This document shows, in pieces, positions 36,828-46,448 of a stretch of 64,000 nt of DNA. A model generated the notes under the pieces. That model did no database searches and was not told where the DNA came from. It saw nothing but the letters and a program-made list of their open reading frames with translations. Source of the DNA: Comamonadaceae bacterium. Its GTDB lineage: Bacteria; Pseudomonadota; Gammaproteobacteria; Burkholderiales; Burkholderiaceae_C. Location of the stretch: positions 1 through 64,000 of the forward strand of contig JAIYBB010000001.1 of assembly GCA_027488735.1 (NCBI GenBank), in the 5' to 3' direction. The translations under genes were made by a program, and so were the position numbers. Positions within the stretch are counted from its first letter, which is position 1. Each line of letters opens with the position of its first letter.

Positions 36828-38072
36828 ATGAGTCGTCGTCGCGTTGTCGTGACAGGTTTGGGCTGTGTGTCCCCAGTTGGAAACACCGCCCAAGCGTCCT
36901 GGAAGCAAATTCTGGCTGGTCAATCCGGCATAGATACCATCACTCATTTTGATGCGTCGGCTTTTGCGTGTCACTTCGCAGGTGAGGTTAAAAACTTCAA
37001 CCTTGACGAGTACATCTCGCCCAAGGATGCCCGCACCATGGACCGCTTCATCCATTTGGGTGTGGCCGCGGGTTTGCAGGCTGTGGCCGATGCCGGCTTG
37101 CCTATTGGCGACGCGCTGGACGAAGAACTCTCGCACCGCATCGGGTGTCTCATCGGTTCGGGTATCGGCGGTTTGCCGCTGATCGAGAACATGCGCGATG
37201 AACTCATGGCCCGCGGTCCCCGACGTATTTCCCCGTTTTTTGTGCCCGCCAGCATCATCAACATGATTTCTGGCCATGTGTCCATGCGCTGTGGCTTCAA
37301 GGGCCCGAATTTGGCCATCGCCACGGCATGCAGCACGGGATTGCACAGTATTGGCGAAGCCGGACGCATCATTGAATACGGTGACGCAGATGTCATGGTC
37401 GCCGGTGGTGCGGAAGCCACTATTTCGCCATTGGGCTTGGGTGGGTTTGCCGCCATGCGCGCCTTGTCTACCCGCAATGACGATCCCAAAACCGCCTCCC
37501 GCCCATGGGACAAAGACCGCGACGGGTTTGTGTTGGGCGAGGGTGCAGGTGTGCTGGTACTCGAAGAGTACGAATATGCCAAGGCCAGAGGCGCGCGCAT
37601 TTACGCTGAACTCGCAGGTTATGGTCGCAGCGCCGACGCAGGCCACATGACCGCGCCCAACATGGACGGCCCGCGTCGCTCTATGTTGGCGGCGTTGAAA
37701 AATGCTGAGATGTCACCTGACCAAGTGGATTACCTGAACGCGCACGGTACATCGACACCGCTGGGCGACATCAATGAAACCCATGCCATCAAAGCTGCTT
37801 TCGGTGCCCATGCGCACAAGATGGTCATCAGTTCAACCAAATCCATGACGGGGCATTTGTTGGGAGGCGCTGGCGGCATTGAAAGCGTTTTCACTGTGCT
37901 GGCGGTGCATGAGCAAAAAGCCCCGCCGACCATCAATTTGCACAACCCGGATCCTGAGTGTGATCTGGATTTTTGCGCCAACACTGCGCGAGACATGCGT
38001 ATTGATGTGGCAGTGAAAAACAATTTCGGTTTCGGCGGCACCAACGGTACGCTTCTATTCAAGCGCATCTAG
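36828..38072 (+). CDS. fabF: 3-oxoacyl-ACP synthase II
   Basis: FabF elongates fatty acyl chains and is the temperature-sensitive step controlling cis-vaccenate in E. coli. The 414-residue protein has catalytic C168 ([10 protein letters not shown]), with the two histidines in [11 protein letters not shown] and [11 protein letters not shown]. It starts 14 bases after acpP. In related genomes the next genes are usually rpoE, rseA and rseB; here the MucD protease follows directly after about 100 bases. Confidence 0.96.
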   Translation: MSRRRVVVTGLGCVSPVGNTAQASWKQILAGQSGIDTITHFDASAFACHFAGEVKNFNLDEYISPKDARTMDRFIHLGVAAGLQAVADAGLPIGDALDEELSHRIGCLIGSGIGGLPLIENMRDELMARGPRRISPFFVPASIINMISGHVSMRCGFKGPNLAIATACSTGLHSIGEAGRIIEYGDADVMVAGGAEATISPLGLGGFAAMRALSTRNDDPKTASRPWDKDRDGFVLGEGAGVLVLEEYEYAKARGARIYAELAGYGRSADAGHMTAPNMDGPRRSMLAALKNAEMSPDQVDYLNAHGTSTPLGDINETHAIKAAFGAHAHKMVISSTKSMTGHLLGGAGGIESVFTVLAVHEQKAPPTINLHNPDPECDLDFCANTARDMRIDVAVKNNFGFGGTNGTLLFKRI

Positions 38073-38176
38073 TCTGCCAGCAAATGCTGACATTTCAGGG
38101 GCTATTGAAGCACGTCCGCCTCGAATGCTTGTTTCGCGTTAAAACAGTCTCTATACCTTTTGGGAGATCAAAAAAG

Positions 38177-39658
38177 ATGTTTCATTCTTTGTACGTTCGC
38201 AAACATGTTTTTTCTTTACTGTCGGTGATGTTGATGTCACTGGCAGCTGCTGGCTTGCCCGGTTTGCAGTCGCAGGCCTTGGCGCAAAACCGTACATTGC
38301 CAGACTTCACCGATTTGGTGGAGCAAGTTGGCCCCTCTGTGGTCAACATCCGCACTGTCGACAAAGCGGCGCCACAGACAGCCGCCCAAAATCCCCCCGG
38401 TGATTCGCAAGACGAAGAAATGCAGGAGTTGTTCCGCCGCTTTTTTGGTGTGCCAATGCCAAACGCACCACGCCAACAGCGTCCCAACCGTCCCCAGCAG
38501 CAGCCTGAAGAGCAGCCTCGCGGCGTAGGCTCCGGCTTCGTTCTGACAGCTGACGGATTCATCATGACCAATGCCCACGTCGTGGACGGCGCGCAGCAAG
38601 TCATCGTCACCCTGACCGATAAGCGTGAATTCACTGCTCGAATTGTCGGCTCTGATAAACGCACTGATGTGGCCGTGGTGAAAATTGAAGCCACCGGCTT
38701 GCCTACTGTCAAATTGGGCGACCCGAACAAACTCAAAGTGGGCGAGTGGGTCATGGCGATTGGTTCTCCCTTCGGTTTAGAAAATACCGTCACTGCGGGC
38801 ATCGTCAGTGCCAAGGGCCGTGACACCGGTGACTACTTGCCATTCATTCAAACCGATGTAGCCATCAACCCCGGCAATTCAGGTGGTCCCCTTATCAATA
38901 TGCGCGGTGAAGTCGTTGGTATCAACAGCCAGATTTATTCGCGCTCTGGTGGCTTTATGGGCATCTCATTTGCCATTCCCATTGATGAAGCTGCCAACGT
39001 CAGCAACCAACTGCGTGCCAGCGGGCGCGTGCAACGCGGACGTCTTGGTGTGGGCATTGGTGAAGTCACCAAAGAAGTGGCCGAGTCGCTGGGCATGGCC
39101 AAGCCACAAGGCGCATTTGTGAGCAGCGTTGAACCTGGCTCGCCAGCTGAAAAAGTCGGCATCGAGGCGGGTGACATCATTCTCAAGTTTGACGGCAAAA
39201 CCATCGAAAAATCTTCTGATTTGCCGCGTACCGTGGGCAACACCAAACCTGGCACCAACAGCAAGCTCACCGTGTTGCGTCGTGGTGCGACCCGCGAAGT
39301 GGCGATCACGGTAGGTGAGTTCGAGCCGGACAAAGCGGCTGCCAAACCTGCTGCCGTAGAAAAAACACCGGAGACCAACACAGCAGCGCAATTGCTGGGT
39401 TTGACTGTCAGCGATATGTCAGACGCTTTGAAGAAAGAATTGAAATTGCGCGGCGGCGTCAGGGTGGATGCTGTGGCTGAGCCAGCTTTGCGTGCAGGTA
39501 TCCGTGAGGGGGATGTGATCACACAAATTGCCAACTTTGAAGTCAACGACACCAAAGCATTCGCCCAGGTCCTGTCCAAATTGGACAAAGCCAAAGCGAT
39601 CAGCGTGTTGTTGCGCCGCGGCGAGTGGTCCCAATACACGGTGATTCGACCCCGCTGA
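38177..39658 (+). CDS. mucD: Do-family periplasmic serine protease (DegP/MucD type)
   Basis: This 493-residue periplasmic protease/chaperone degrades misfolded envelope proteins. It has a signal peptide (basic start, hydrophobic residues 11-30, probable cleavage after ALA at about residue 36), a Gln/Pro-rich linker at about 98-114, the catalytic triad H134, D164 and S235 (TNAHVV, RTDVAVV, GNSGGPL), and two PDZ domains. I start at ATG 38177, behind gggaga. An in-frame ATG at 38084 would put 31 unlikely residues in front of the signal peptide. Confidence 0.95.
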   Translation: MFHSLYVRKHVFSLLSVMLMSLAAAGLPGLQSQALAQNRTLPDFTDLVEQVGPSVVNIRTVDKAAPQTAAQNPPGDSQDEEMQELFRRFFGVPMPNAPRQQRPNRPQQQPEEQPRGVGSGFVLTADGFIMTNAHVVDGAQQVIVTLTDKREFTARIVGSDKRTDVAVVKIEATGLPTVKLGDPNKLKVGEWVMAIGSPFGLENTVTAGIVSAKGRDTGDYLPFIQTDVAINPGNSGGPLINMRGEVVGINSQIYSRSGGFMGISFAIPIDEAANVSNQLRASGRVQRGRLGVGIGEVTKEVAESLGMAKPQGAFVSSVEPGSPAEKVGIEAGDIILKFDGKTIEKSSDLPRTVGNTKPGTNSKLTVLRRGATREVAITVGEFEPDKAAAKPAAVEKTPETNTAAQLLGLTVSDMSDALKKELKLRGGVRVDAVAEPALRAGIREGDVITQIANFEVNDTKAFAQVLSKLDKAKAISVLLRRGEWSQYTVIRPR

Positions 39659-39666
39659 GTCAGCGG

Positions 39667-39698
39667 ACCCGTATCAAGGGTTAACCCTTGGTTCGGGT
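39667..39698. repeat. Strong palindromic hairpin after mucD
   Basis: A perfect 16-base palindrome CAAGGGTTAACCCTTG (39675-39690) is flanked by a second arm pair, ACCCG 39667-39671 and CGGGT 39694-39698. It starts nine bases after the mucD stop. There is no T-run on either strand, so it may be a Rho-linked 3' end stabiliser, or a protein site, rather than a classical terminator. Confidence 0.5.
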
Positions 39699-39868
39699 AA
39701 ATGATGGATTCTTCCAACGGCCTAAAAAATATTTTTGATGTGAGCGCAAGCTAACTTCAGTCTCCAAAAAAGTGAATTTCAATCTAAGTCAGGGCATCAA
39801 ACTGTGAATCTGGGTATATATGAGCGCAATTTCTTCGCAATATGGCATGTTTGCGGACTTGTACATAT

Positions 39869-39936
39869 TGATCCACAGATCACCCACAAGTTATCCTGAT
39901 TTTTCTTAAACTGAATTGTGAATAAACTGTGTATAA
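39869..39936 (-). promoter_or_regulatory. DnaA-box-like cluster in AT-rich DNA
   Basis: Read on the minus strand, 39917-39925 is TTATTCACA and 39928-39936 is TTATACACA; both fit the DnaA consensus TTATNCACA and are 11 bases apart, one helical turn. On the plus strand 39869-39877 is TGATCCACA, one mismatch from the strongest box. The surrounding sequence is AT-rich. This may be a DnaA-titrating or regulatory site. Confidence 0.4.
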
Positions 39937-39943
39937 ATATGTT

Positions 39944-40083
39944 ATCGTTGACCTGCAACGGGGTTGGGCAAGGCTTTTGGGGGGCCACCTCGGCGGGCTT
40001 TCTGCCTACAATGAAGTCCCAACTATCGCAGTTGCCATAGATTGTTGGTTCCGGGCGCGTCATCACCTGACGCGCCCTTTTTT
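39944..40083 (+). ncRNA. Candidate small RNA upstream of lepA
   Basis: About 140 bases end in a perfect intrinsic terminator but contain no open frame of note. The segment folds well: GCAAC 39955-39959 with GTTGC 40031-40035, GTTGGG 39963-39968 with CCCAAC 40018-40023, AGGC 39971-39974 with GCCT 40004-40007, and an inner GCC 39984-39986 with GGC 39992-39994 around the loop ACCTC. Possible -10 elements are TATAAA 39932-39937, or TATGTT 39938-39943 with TTGTGA 39916-39921 as -35 (16-base spacer). Start is therefore approximate. The loop sequence is complementary to the core of a Shine-Dalgarno site. I cannot assign it to a known RNA family. Confidence 0.5.
40053..40083 (+). terminator. Perfect intrinsic terminator before lepA
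   Basis: GGGCGCGTCA (40053-40062) and TGACGCGCCC (40068-40077) form an uninterrupted 10-base stem with a 5-base loop, followed by six T (40078-40083). It is too far from mucD (about 400 bases) to be its obvious terminator and therefore marks the end of a separate transcript. Confidence 0.85.
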
Positions 40084-40128
40084 ATGGCTTTCTCCTCTGT
40101 AAATTCAATTACTTAACAGCTTGCATTG

Positions 40129-41937
40129 ATGAACCACATCAGAAATTTTTCCATCATCGCGCACATAGATCACGGCAAATCCACGCTGGCTGACCGCATC
40201 ATTCAACGCTGCGGGGGCTTGAGTGACCGAGAGATGGAAGCGCAGGTGCTGGACTCGATGGACATCGAGAAAGAGCGTGGGATAACCATCAAGGCACAGA
40301 CCGCTGCGCTGCGCTACAAAGCCAAAGATGGACAGATTTACAACCTCAATTTGATCGATACGCCCGGCCATGTGGACTTTTCATACGAAGTCAGCCGCTC
40401 GTTGTCAGCATGCGAAGGCGCATTGCTGGTGGTGGATGCCAGCCAAGGTGTGGAAGCGCAGACGGTGGCCAATTGCTATACCGCGCTAGACCTCGGTGTT
40501 GAAGTGGTGCCCGTGCTCAACAAAATGGATTTGGCGTCTGCCGATCCCGACAACGCCAAATCTGAAATCGAGGACGTCATTGGCATTGACGCGTCTGACG
40601 CGATTCCTTGTTCTGCCAAAACCGGCATGGGTGTGGAAGAAATATTGGAAGCCGTGGTCGCCAAAATTCCAGCCCCGAAAGGCAACCCGAACGCGCCGCT
40701 TCGCGCCATGATTGTTGACAGCTGGTTCGATACCTATGTGGGTGTCGTCATGCTGGTACGCGTGGTAGATGGTCGCTTGGGTAGAGGCGAACGCTTCAAA
40801 ATGATGGCCACCGAGACGGTCTACAACGCCGACAACTTGGGCGTCTTCACTCCAGCCAACGAACCGCGCGACTCGCTAGAGGCAGGTGAGGTGGGCTACA
40901 TCATTGCAGGCATCAAAGAATTGCAAGCCGCCAAGGTAGGCGACACCATCACCCTCGAGAAAAAACTGCCCAACAACCTAGGCCCCGCCGAGCAAGCGCT
41001 GCCGGGCTTCAAGGAAATCCAACCGCAGGTGTTTGCGGGTTTGTACCCCACTGAATCCAGCCAGTACGACGCCTTGCGTGACGCTTTGGAAAAACTCAAG
41101 CTCAATGATTCTTCCTTGCGCTATGAGCCCGAGGTGTCGCAGGCGCTGGGCTTTGGCTTTCGTTGCGGCTTCTTGGGTTTGTTGCATATGGAAATCGTGC
41201 AGGAACGCTTGGAGCGCGAGTTTGACCAAGACCTGATCACCACCGCGCCCAGCGTGGTCTATGAAGTGCTCAAGGCCGATGGCGAAGTCATCATGGTGGA
41301 AAACCCGTCCAAGATGCCCGAGGCCAGCAAGATGGAAGAGATTCGCGAACCCATCGTCACGGTGCATCTGTACATGCCACAAGATTATGTGGGCGCGGTC
41401 ATGACACTGGCCAATCAAAAGCGTGGTGTGCAACTCAACATGGCCTACCACGGTCGACAGGTGATGTTGACCTACGAAATGCCGCTGGGCGAAATCGTGC
41501 TCGATTTCTTCGACAAGCTCAAAAGCGTCAGCCGTGGTTATGCATCGATGGACTATGAGTTCAAAGAATACCGCGCCTCGGACGTGGTCAAGGTAGACAT
41601 TTTGCTCAACGGCGAACGGGTGGACGCTTTGTCCATCATCGTGCACCGCAGTCAGTCACAATACCGAGGCCGTGCCGTGGTGTCCAAAATGCGCGAAATC
41701 ATCAGCCGCCAAATGTTTGACGTGGCGATTCAAGCCGCCATCGGTGCCAACATCATTGCGCGCGAAAGTATCAAGGCGTTGCGTAAAAACGTACTGGCAA
41801 AATGCTATGGCGGTGACATCAGTCGCAAACGCAAACTCTTAGAGAAACAAAAAGCAGGTAAGAAACGCATGAAACAAATTGGATCGGTGGAAGTACCCCA
41901 AGAAGCCTTTTTGGCGATATTGCAGGTGGAAGATTGA
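40129..41937 (+). CDS. lepA: Elongation factor 4 (back-translocase)
   Basis: This 602-residue translational GTPase has G1 [13 protein letters not shown], the RGITIKAQ switch I, G3 DTPGHVDF and G4 NKMDL. The C-terminal domain unique to LepA ends with [18 protein letters not shown] use ATG 40129; the frame opens at a TTG one codon earlier. It starts 45 bases after the terminator, so its promoter must lie inside or just after the candidate small RNA. The stop shares a base with the lepB start (TGATG). Confidence 0.96.
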   Translation: MNHIRNFSIIAHIDHGKSTLADRIIQRCGGLSDREMEAQVLDSMDIEKERGITIKAQTAALRYKAKDGQIYNLNLIDTPGHVDFSYEVSRSLSACEGALLVVDASQGVEAQTVANCYTALDLGVEVVPVLNKMDLASADPDNAKSEIEDVIGIDASDAIPCSAKTGMGVEEILEAVVAKIPAPKGNPNAPLRAMIVDSWFDTYVGVVMLVRVVDGRLGRGERFKMMATETVYNADNLGVFTPANEPRDSLEAGEVGYIIAGIKELQAAKVGDTITLEKKLPNNLGPAEQALPGFKEIQPQVFAGLYPTESSQYDALRDALEKLKLNDSSLRYEPEVSQALGFGFRCGFLGLLHMEIVQERLEREFDQDLITTAPSVVYEVLKADGEVIMVENPSKMPEASKMEEIREPIVTVHLYMPQDYVGAVMTLANQKRGVQLNMAYHGRQVMLTYEMPLGEIVLDFFDKLKSVSRGYASMDYEFKEYRASDVVKVDILLNGERVDALSIIVHRSQSQYRGRAVVSKMREIISRQMFDVAIQAAIGANIIARESIKALRKNVLAKCYGGDISRKRKLLEKQKAGKKRMKQIGSVEVPQEAFLAILQVED

Positions 41938-42938
41938 TGTCGACACTCACCGCCATCGTCCTCAGCGGCTTTGTGGCTTACGCCATCGGTTGGTACAGCG
42001 GCCGCATTGAGGGTTCATTTGCTTTGCTCTTGTTGTTGGCCACGGCTGTGAGTGGTGTGTATTGGTTGGCTGAACAATTGTTTTACCTGCCACGCCGCCG
42101 CGCAGCAGCGCTGCAACTCGATGCACAGCATGCCAATCGCCTGGTTGAATTGAAAAACCAAGGCATCACTGCCGCCGACAACGAGGAGGCTTTTCACCGC
42201 TCGCGTGAAGAACTGCTGCGCCAACCTTGGTGGATGGATTGGACCGCCGGCTTGTTTCCAGTCATTGCGGCGGTGTTTTTCTTGCGCTCTTTTTTGTTTG
42301 AGCCGTTCAAAATCCCTTCCGGCTCCATGATCCCCACCTTGCATGTTGGCGATCTGATTTTGGTCAACAAATTCCATTACGGCATTCGACTGCCAGTGAT
42401 CAATTACCAAGTCACGTCCGGCACGCCCGTCAACCGCGGCGATGTGATGGTGTTTCGCTATCCGCCCAAACCCAGCCTGGATTACATCAAGCGCGTGGTC
42501 GGTGTACCCGGCGACAAAATCACTTATCTGAACAAGAAGCTCACCATCAACGGCCAAGCCGTTACCAAAGTGGCTATCCCCGAGTTTTTTGACGCTGACA
42601 ACATGCGTTACAGCAAACAGTTCGAAGAAGACATGCCGATTGGCAGTGCACCGGCTGACATGACGCAGTTGCGCAAAATTCGTTTGCTCAATGAAGAGAG
42701 TGCCCCCAACTTTGTCAGCGGCATCGATGATTTTTCTTTCAAAGAAAACTGCACCTACAGTGTTGAAGGTTTGGAATGCACCGTGCCTGCGGGTCATTAC
42801 TTCATGATGGGTGACAACCGCGACAACTCGCTGGACTCGCGTTATTGGGGATTTGTGCCAGACAAAAATATCGTCGGCAAAGCCTTTTTTGTCTGGATGA
42901 ATTTCTCCAATCTGTCGCGTATCGGCAGTTTCGACTGA
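41937..42938 (+). CDS. lepB: Signal peptidase I
   Basis: LepB cleaves signal peptides of exported proteins at the outer face of the inner membrane. The 333-residue protein has two N-terminal hydrophobic segments (about residues 3-20 and 28-46) and a third before the active site. Catalytic S130 (PSGSMIPTL) and K185 (LDYIKRVVG) match E. coli S90 and K145. Box E is GDNRDNSLDSRYWG. It is coupled to lepA and separated from rnc by two bases. Confidence 0.96.
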   Translation: MSTLTAIVLSGFVAYAIGWYSGRIEGSFALLLLLATAVSGVYWLAEQLFYLPRRRAAALQLDAQHANRLVELKNQGITAADNEEAFHRSREELLRQPWWMDWTAGLFPVIAAVFFLRSFLFEPFKIPSGSMIPTLHVGDLILVNKFHYGIRLPVINYQVTSGTPVNRGDVMVFRYPPKPSLDYIKRVVGVPGDKITYLNKKLTINGQAVTKVAIPEFFDADNMRYSKQFEEDMPIGSAPADMTQLRKIRLLNEESAPNFVSGIDDFSFKENCTYSVEGLECTVPAGHYFMMGDNRDNSLDSRYWGFVPDKNIVGKAFFVWMNFSNLSRIGSFD

Positions 42939-42940
42939 GC

Positions 42941-43639
42941 ATGGGGCAGGTGTCTGACGCCAAAACCCATGAGGCTTTGCAAGATCGCTTGCAATTTCGT
43001 TTTATCGATGACAAGTTGCTGACGCTTGCGCTCACGCACCGCAGTTTTGGCAATCCTCACAACGAGCGCCTAGAGTTTTTGGGTGACTCGGTGCTCAACT
43101 TGGCGGTGTCGCGCATGCTGTACCAAGCGCTGCAACAACTCCCTGAAGGCGATTTGTCACGCGTACGAGCCAATCTGGTCAAGCAAGAAACCTTGCACAA
43201 ACTCGCGACCGAACTTGGTTTGACAGGCATGGTGCGTTTGGGCGAAGGTGAAATGCGTTCGGGCGGTCAGCATCGCCCCTCGATTCTTGCGGATGCGCTT
43301 GAAGCCGTGATTGGCGCGGTTTTTTTGGACGCGGGCTATGACGCTGCACAACAACTGGTGCTGCGTTTGTACGACAAGGTCGATTTGTCGCCGAGCATGA
43401 CTGTCTCAGCCAAGGACCCGAAAACCGAATTGCAAGAATGGTTACAGGCACGCCGCTGGCAATTGCCGGTGTACCGCGTGGTGGGAACCACCGGCGCGGC
43501 GCATCAGCAAACCTTTGATGTGGAATGCGAAGTGGCCGAACTCAAGCAGTCACAACGCGGTATCGGCAGTTCACGCCGCAGCGGTGAACAAGCCGCCGCA
43601 CTCGCCATGCTCCAATGGCTCAAGGAGCACCCGCAATGA
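42941..43639 (+). CDS. rnc: Ribonuclease III
   Basis: RNase III cuts double-stranded RNA in rRNA maturation and regulation. The 232-residue protein has the signature [14 protein letters not shown], the second acidic site [15 protein letters not shown], and a C-terminal double-stranded RNA-binding domain ([11 protein letters not shown] onward). ATG 42941 gives the standard start; the longer frame runs into lepB. Stop overlaps the era start (ATGA). Confidence 0.96.
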   Translation: MGQVSDAKTHEALQDRLQFRFIDDKLLTLALTHRSFGNPHNERLEFLGDSVLNLAVSRMLYQALQQLPEGDLSRVRANLVKQETLHKLATELGLTGMVRLGEGEMRSGGQHRPSILADALEAVIGAVFLDAGYDAAQQLVLRLYDKVDLSPSMTVSAKDPKTELQEWLQARRWQLPVYRVVGTTGAAHQQTFDVECEVAELKQSQRGIGSSRRSGEQAAALAMLQWLKEHPQ

Positions 43640-44559
43640 CAGACCCGACTGATACACATCCCAAACCGCAACGTTGCGGCACGGTAGCCATTGTGGGCAA
43701 GCCCAACGTCGGTAAATCCACGCTTTTGAACGCGCTGGTAGGCCAAAAAATCAGCATCACCTCGCGCAAGGCGCAGACCACGCGGCACCGCATCACCGGC
43801 ATACACAATGCGGAACAAACCCAGTTTATTTTTGTAGACACGCCCGGTTTTCAAACCGCGCACGCCAACGCTTTGAACCGTTCGCTGAACAAAACCGTGC
43901 TCGGCGCGGTCGGTGATGTGGACTTGGTGTTGTTCGTGGTGAATGCAGGCAGTTTTGCGGAGGCAGATGCCAAAGTGCTGAACTTGCTCAGCAAGCACAT
44001 ACCTTGCATTTTGATTGCCAACAAATTGGACAAAATCAATCAGCGCCATGAACTCGCGCATTGGTTGCAGGAGATGCAAGAGAAACACCCCTTTGCCGAG
44101 TTGATGCCCATGTCAGCGAAAAACGCCAAAGACATTCAACGCTTGTTGGTGCAATGCGAAAAATATTTGCCCGAGCAAGCCTGGTGGTACACGGCTGATG
44201 AGTTGACCGATCGCAGTGAAAAGTTTTTGGTCAGTGAAATGATCCGCGAAAAACTGTTTCGCTTGACCGGTGACGAACTCCCCTACACCTCCACCGTGGT
44301 GATCGACAAATTCACCGAAGAACCGGGCAAAACGGTGTCGCGCATGGTGCGCGTGGCGGCCACCATCATTGTCGAGCGCGATGGTCACAAAGCCATGGTC
44401 ATCGGCGAAGGCGGCGAGCGGCTTAAACAAATCGGCACACTGGCGCGCCAAGAGTTGGAAAAGCTGATGGACGCCAAAGTGTTTTTAGAGTTGTGGGTGA
44501 AAGTACGCTCCGGCTGGGCCGATGACGAAGCGCGGGTGCGCAGCTTTGGCTACGAGTAG
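43636..44559 (+). CDS. era: GTPase Era
   Basis: Era is an essential GTPase for 16S rRNA maturation and 30S assembly. The 307-residue protein has G1 [13 protein letters not shown]3 DTPGF, G4 NKLD and the C-terminal KH domain with [13 protein letters not shown]. It is coupled to rnc by ATGA overlap, a nearly universal proteobacterial pairing. Confidence 0.96.
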   Translation: MTDPTDTHPKPQRCGTVAIVGKPNVGKSTLLNALVGQKISITSRKAQTTRHRITGIHNAEQTQFIFVDTPGFQTAHANALNRSLNKTVLGAVGDVDLVLFVVNAGSFAEADAKVLNLLSKHIPCILIANKLDKINQRHELAHWLQEMQEKHPFAELMPMSAKNAKDIQRLLVQCEKYLPEQAWWYTADELTDRSEKFLVSEMIREKLFRLTGDELPYTSTVVIDKFTEEPGKTVSRMVRVAATIIVERDGHKAMVIGEGGERLKQIGTLARQELEKLMDAKVFLELWVKVRSGWADDEARVRSFGYE

Positions 44560-44566
44560 AAGCACC

Positions 44567-45316
44567 GTGCAACGGGTGTTGGACGAACCTGCGTTCGTGC
44601 TTCACCATTACGACTGGAGCGAATCCAGTTTGATTCTTGAAGTATTTACCCGCCATTGGGGCAGGGTGGCGCTGGTGGCCAAAGGTGCCAAGCGACCGAC
44701 ATCGCAATTGCGTGCGGTTTTGCTTCCATTGCAACCCATCGCTGTGAACTTCGGCGGTGAAGGCGAAATCCGTACGCTCAAGGCAGCCGATTGGGCCGGC
44801 GGTCATGTCATGCCCACTGGTGACGCACTGTTGTCTGGTTATTACTTGAATGAACTGGTGTTGCGGTTATTGGCTCGAGATGACCCGCACGCAGCATTGT
44901 TTGACATATACCGCCAAGCCGTTCAAGTGTTGGCCAGCGGTCTGGAAAACACCACCGCGCCTTTGCTGCGTGCTTTTGAATTGCTGCTGCTGCGTGACAT
45001 TGGTTTTCTGCCAGACCTGGCTTTGCAAACCTTGACCTTGCAACCTCTGCAACCCGACAAAAGCTATGCCTTGCTCGCTGAAGCCGGTTTACGTGCCAGC
45101 ACGCAGGCGCCGTTTTTGAGTGGCACGCAATGGTTGCAATTGCATGGAGCACTCGACCAAGCCGATGCGCTGACCCGTTTATTGCGTGTCTGTGCACAAT
45201 GGAGCAGCGAAGACCGCACCGCCCTGCAAACCCAGTTGCGCAATTTGTTGCACTACCATTGCGGTGTCATCAGCTTGCGCACCCGCCAAGTGATGATGGA
45301 ATTGCAATCCTTATGA
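44567..45316 (+). CDS. recO: DNA repair protein RecO
   Basis: RecO helps load RecA on gapped DNA. The protein has an N-terminal OB fold ([23 protein letters not shown] can be split at [15 protein letters not shown] follows) and a helical C-terminal domain. I prefer GTG 44567, just after the era stop, giving 249 residues; ATG 44522 would add 15 residues and overlap era by 38 bases. The zinc-binding cysteines of some RecO proteins are absent. Stop overlaps pdxJ. Confidence 0.88.
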   Translation: MQRVLDEPAFVLHHYDWSESSLILEVFTRHWGRVALVAKGAKRPTSQLRAVLLPLQPIAVNFGGEGEIRTLKAADWAGGHVMPTGDALLSGYYLNELVLRLLARDDPHAALFDIYRQAVQVLASGLENTTAPLLRAFELLLLRDIGFLPDLALQTLTLQPLQPDKSYALLAEAGLRASTQAPFLSGTQWLQLHGALDQADALTRLLRVCAQWSSEDRTALQTQLRNLLHYHCGVISLRTRQVMMELQSL

Positions 45317-46047
45317 ATACACATCTTTCAGTCAATCTCAACAAAGTCGCGCTGTTGCGCAACACGCGCATGCTGGGTATTCCCAGCGTCACCCGCGCGG
45401 CTACGCTGTGTTTGCAAGCCGGTGCGCATGGCATCACCGTGCATCCACGTCCGGACCAGCGGCACATACGCCCGGGCGATGTACACGATTTGGCCGCACT
45501 GCTCAAAGACTGGCCGGACCGCGAATACAACATCGAAGGCAACCCGTTTCACAATCTGATGGACTTGGTCCGTCGGGTGCGGCCGCAACAAGTCACGTTC
45601 GTGCCTGATAGCGAAAACCAGTTCACCTCAGACCACGGCTGGCGCTTTCCCGAGGACGCGGCCAAATTGAAAGATGTGATTGCCGAGGCGAAAGACTTGG
45701 GCGCACGCGTCAGCCTGTTCATGGATGCCGATGCACGCGCGATGGGTGCAGCTGCAGAAGTGGGTGCTGACCGGGTGGAGCTGTACACCGAGCCATATGC
45801 GCAAGCACACGGCACGCCCATGTACGCCAGTGTGTTGTCCATGTTCAGCGCGGCTGCGGCGGCGGCGCAACACGCCGGCTTGGAAGTCAATGCCGGACAC
45901 GATTTGAATTTGCTCAATCTGCGTGATTTTGTTCAAGGCGTGGCTGACGTGAAAGAAGTGTCTATCGGACACGCACTCATGGGCGACGCTTTGGAGATGG
46001 GTTACACCACCACGGTGCAAGCGTACTTGGATTGCTTGAGTCCATGA
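45313..46047 (+). CDS. pdxJ: Pyridoxine 5'-phosphate synthase
   Basis: PdxJ condenses 1-deoxyxylulose 5-phosphate with aminoacetone 3-phosphate to make pyridoxine 5'-phosphate. The 244-residue TIM barrel has [13 protein letters not shown] at the start, [20 protein letters not shown] and NAGHDLN. It lies between recO and acpS, with ATGA overlaps on both sides, so recO, pdxJ, acpS and nagZ form a tightly coupled group. Confidence 0.96.
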   Translation: MNTHLSVNLNKVALLRNTRMLGIPSVTRAATLCLQAGAHGITVHPRPDQRHIRPGDVHDLAALLKDWPDREYNIEGNPFHNLMDLVRRVRPQQVTFVPDSENQFTSDHGWRFPEDAAKLKDVIAEAKDLGARVSLFMDADARAMGAAAEVGADRVELYTEPYAQAHGTPMYASVLSMFSAAAAAAQHAGLEVNAGHDLNLLNLRDFVQGVADVKEVSIGHALMGDALEMGYTTTVQAYLDCLSP

Positions 46048-46448
46048 GCCGGATTTACGGCATAGGCACCGATATTTGCGATATCCGGCGCATACGTGCT
46101 GCTTGGGATCGCCACGGTGAACGTTTTGCTTTGAAGATTTTGAGCGAAGCGGAAATGCAAACCTTTCGCGCCCGCAGCGCTCGTTGGCCGGACCGCGGTG
46201 TGCGTTTCTTGGCCACGCGTTTTTCGGTGAAAGAAGCTTTCAGCAAAGCCATTGGTTTGGGCATGCGCATGCCCATGACCTGGCGGCATTGCGAAGTCGG
46301 GCGCAAGCCCAGCGGCCAGCCGACCATCGTCTTGCATGGTGTACTCAAAGAATGGTGTGTCAGCAAACAGTTGAGCGCCCATGTGTCGCTGAGCGATGAA
46401 AGCGATTACGCCACCAGTTATGTCATTGTTGAACAAGCCCAAACATGA
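46044..46448 (+). CDS. acpS: Holo-[acyl-carrier-protein] synthase
   Basis: AcpS transfers 4'-phosphopantetheine from CoA to AcpP. The 134-residue protein has the conserved [14 protein letters not shown] and [18 protein letters not shown] motifs, which hold the magnesium and CoA ligands. The start is ATG 46044, overlapping the pdxJ stop. Its substrate AcpP is encoded about 9 kb upstream. Confidence 0.95.
   Translation: MSRIYGIGTDICDIRRIRAAWDRHGERFALKILSEAEMQTFRARSARWPDRGVRFLATRFSVKEAFSKAIGLGMRMPMTWRHCEVGRKPSGQPTIVLHGVLKEWCVSKQLSAHVSLSDESDYATSYVIVEQAQT

Noticed and set aside
39659..40128. Replication origin, suggested by DnaA boxes and AT-richness
   Set aside because: No dnaA, dnaN, gyrB or rpmH nearby, and genes on both sides run in the same direction with no strand switch; kept only as a DnaA-box cluster.
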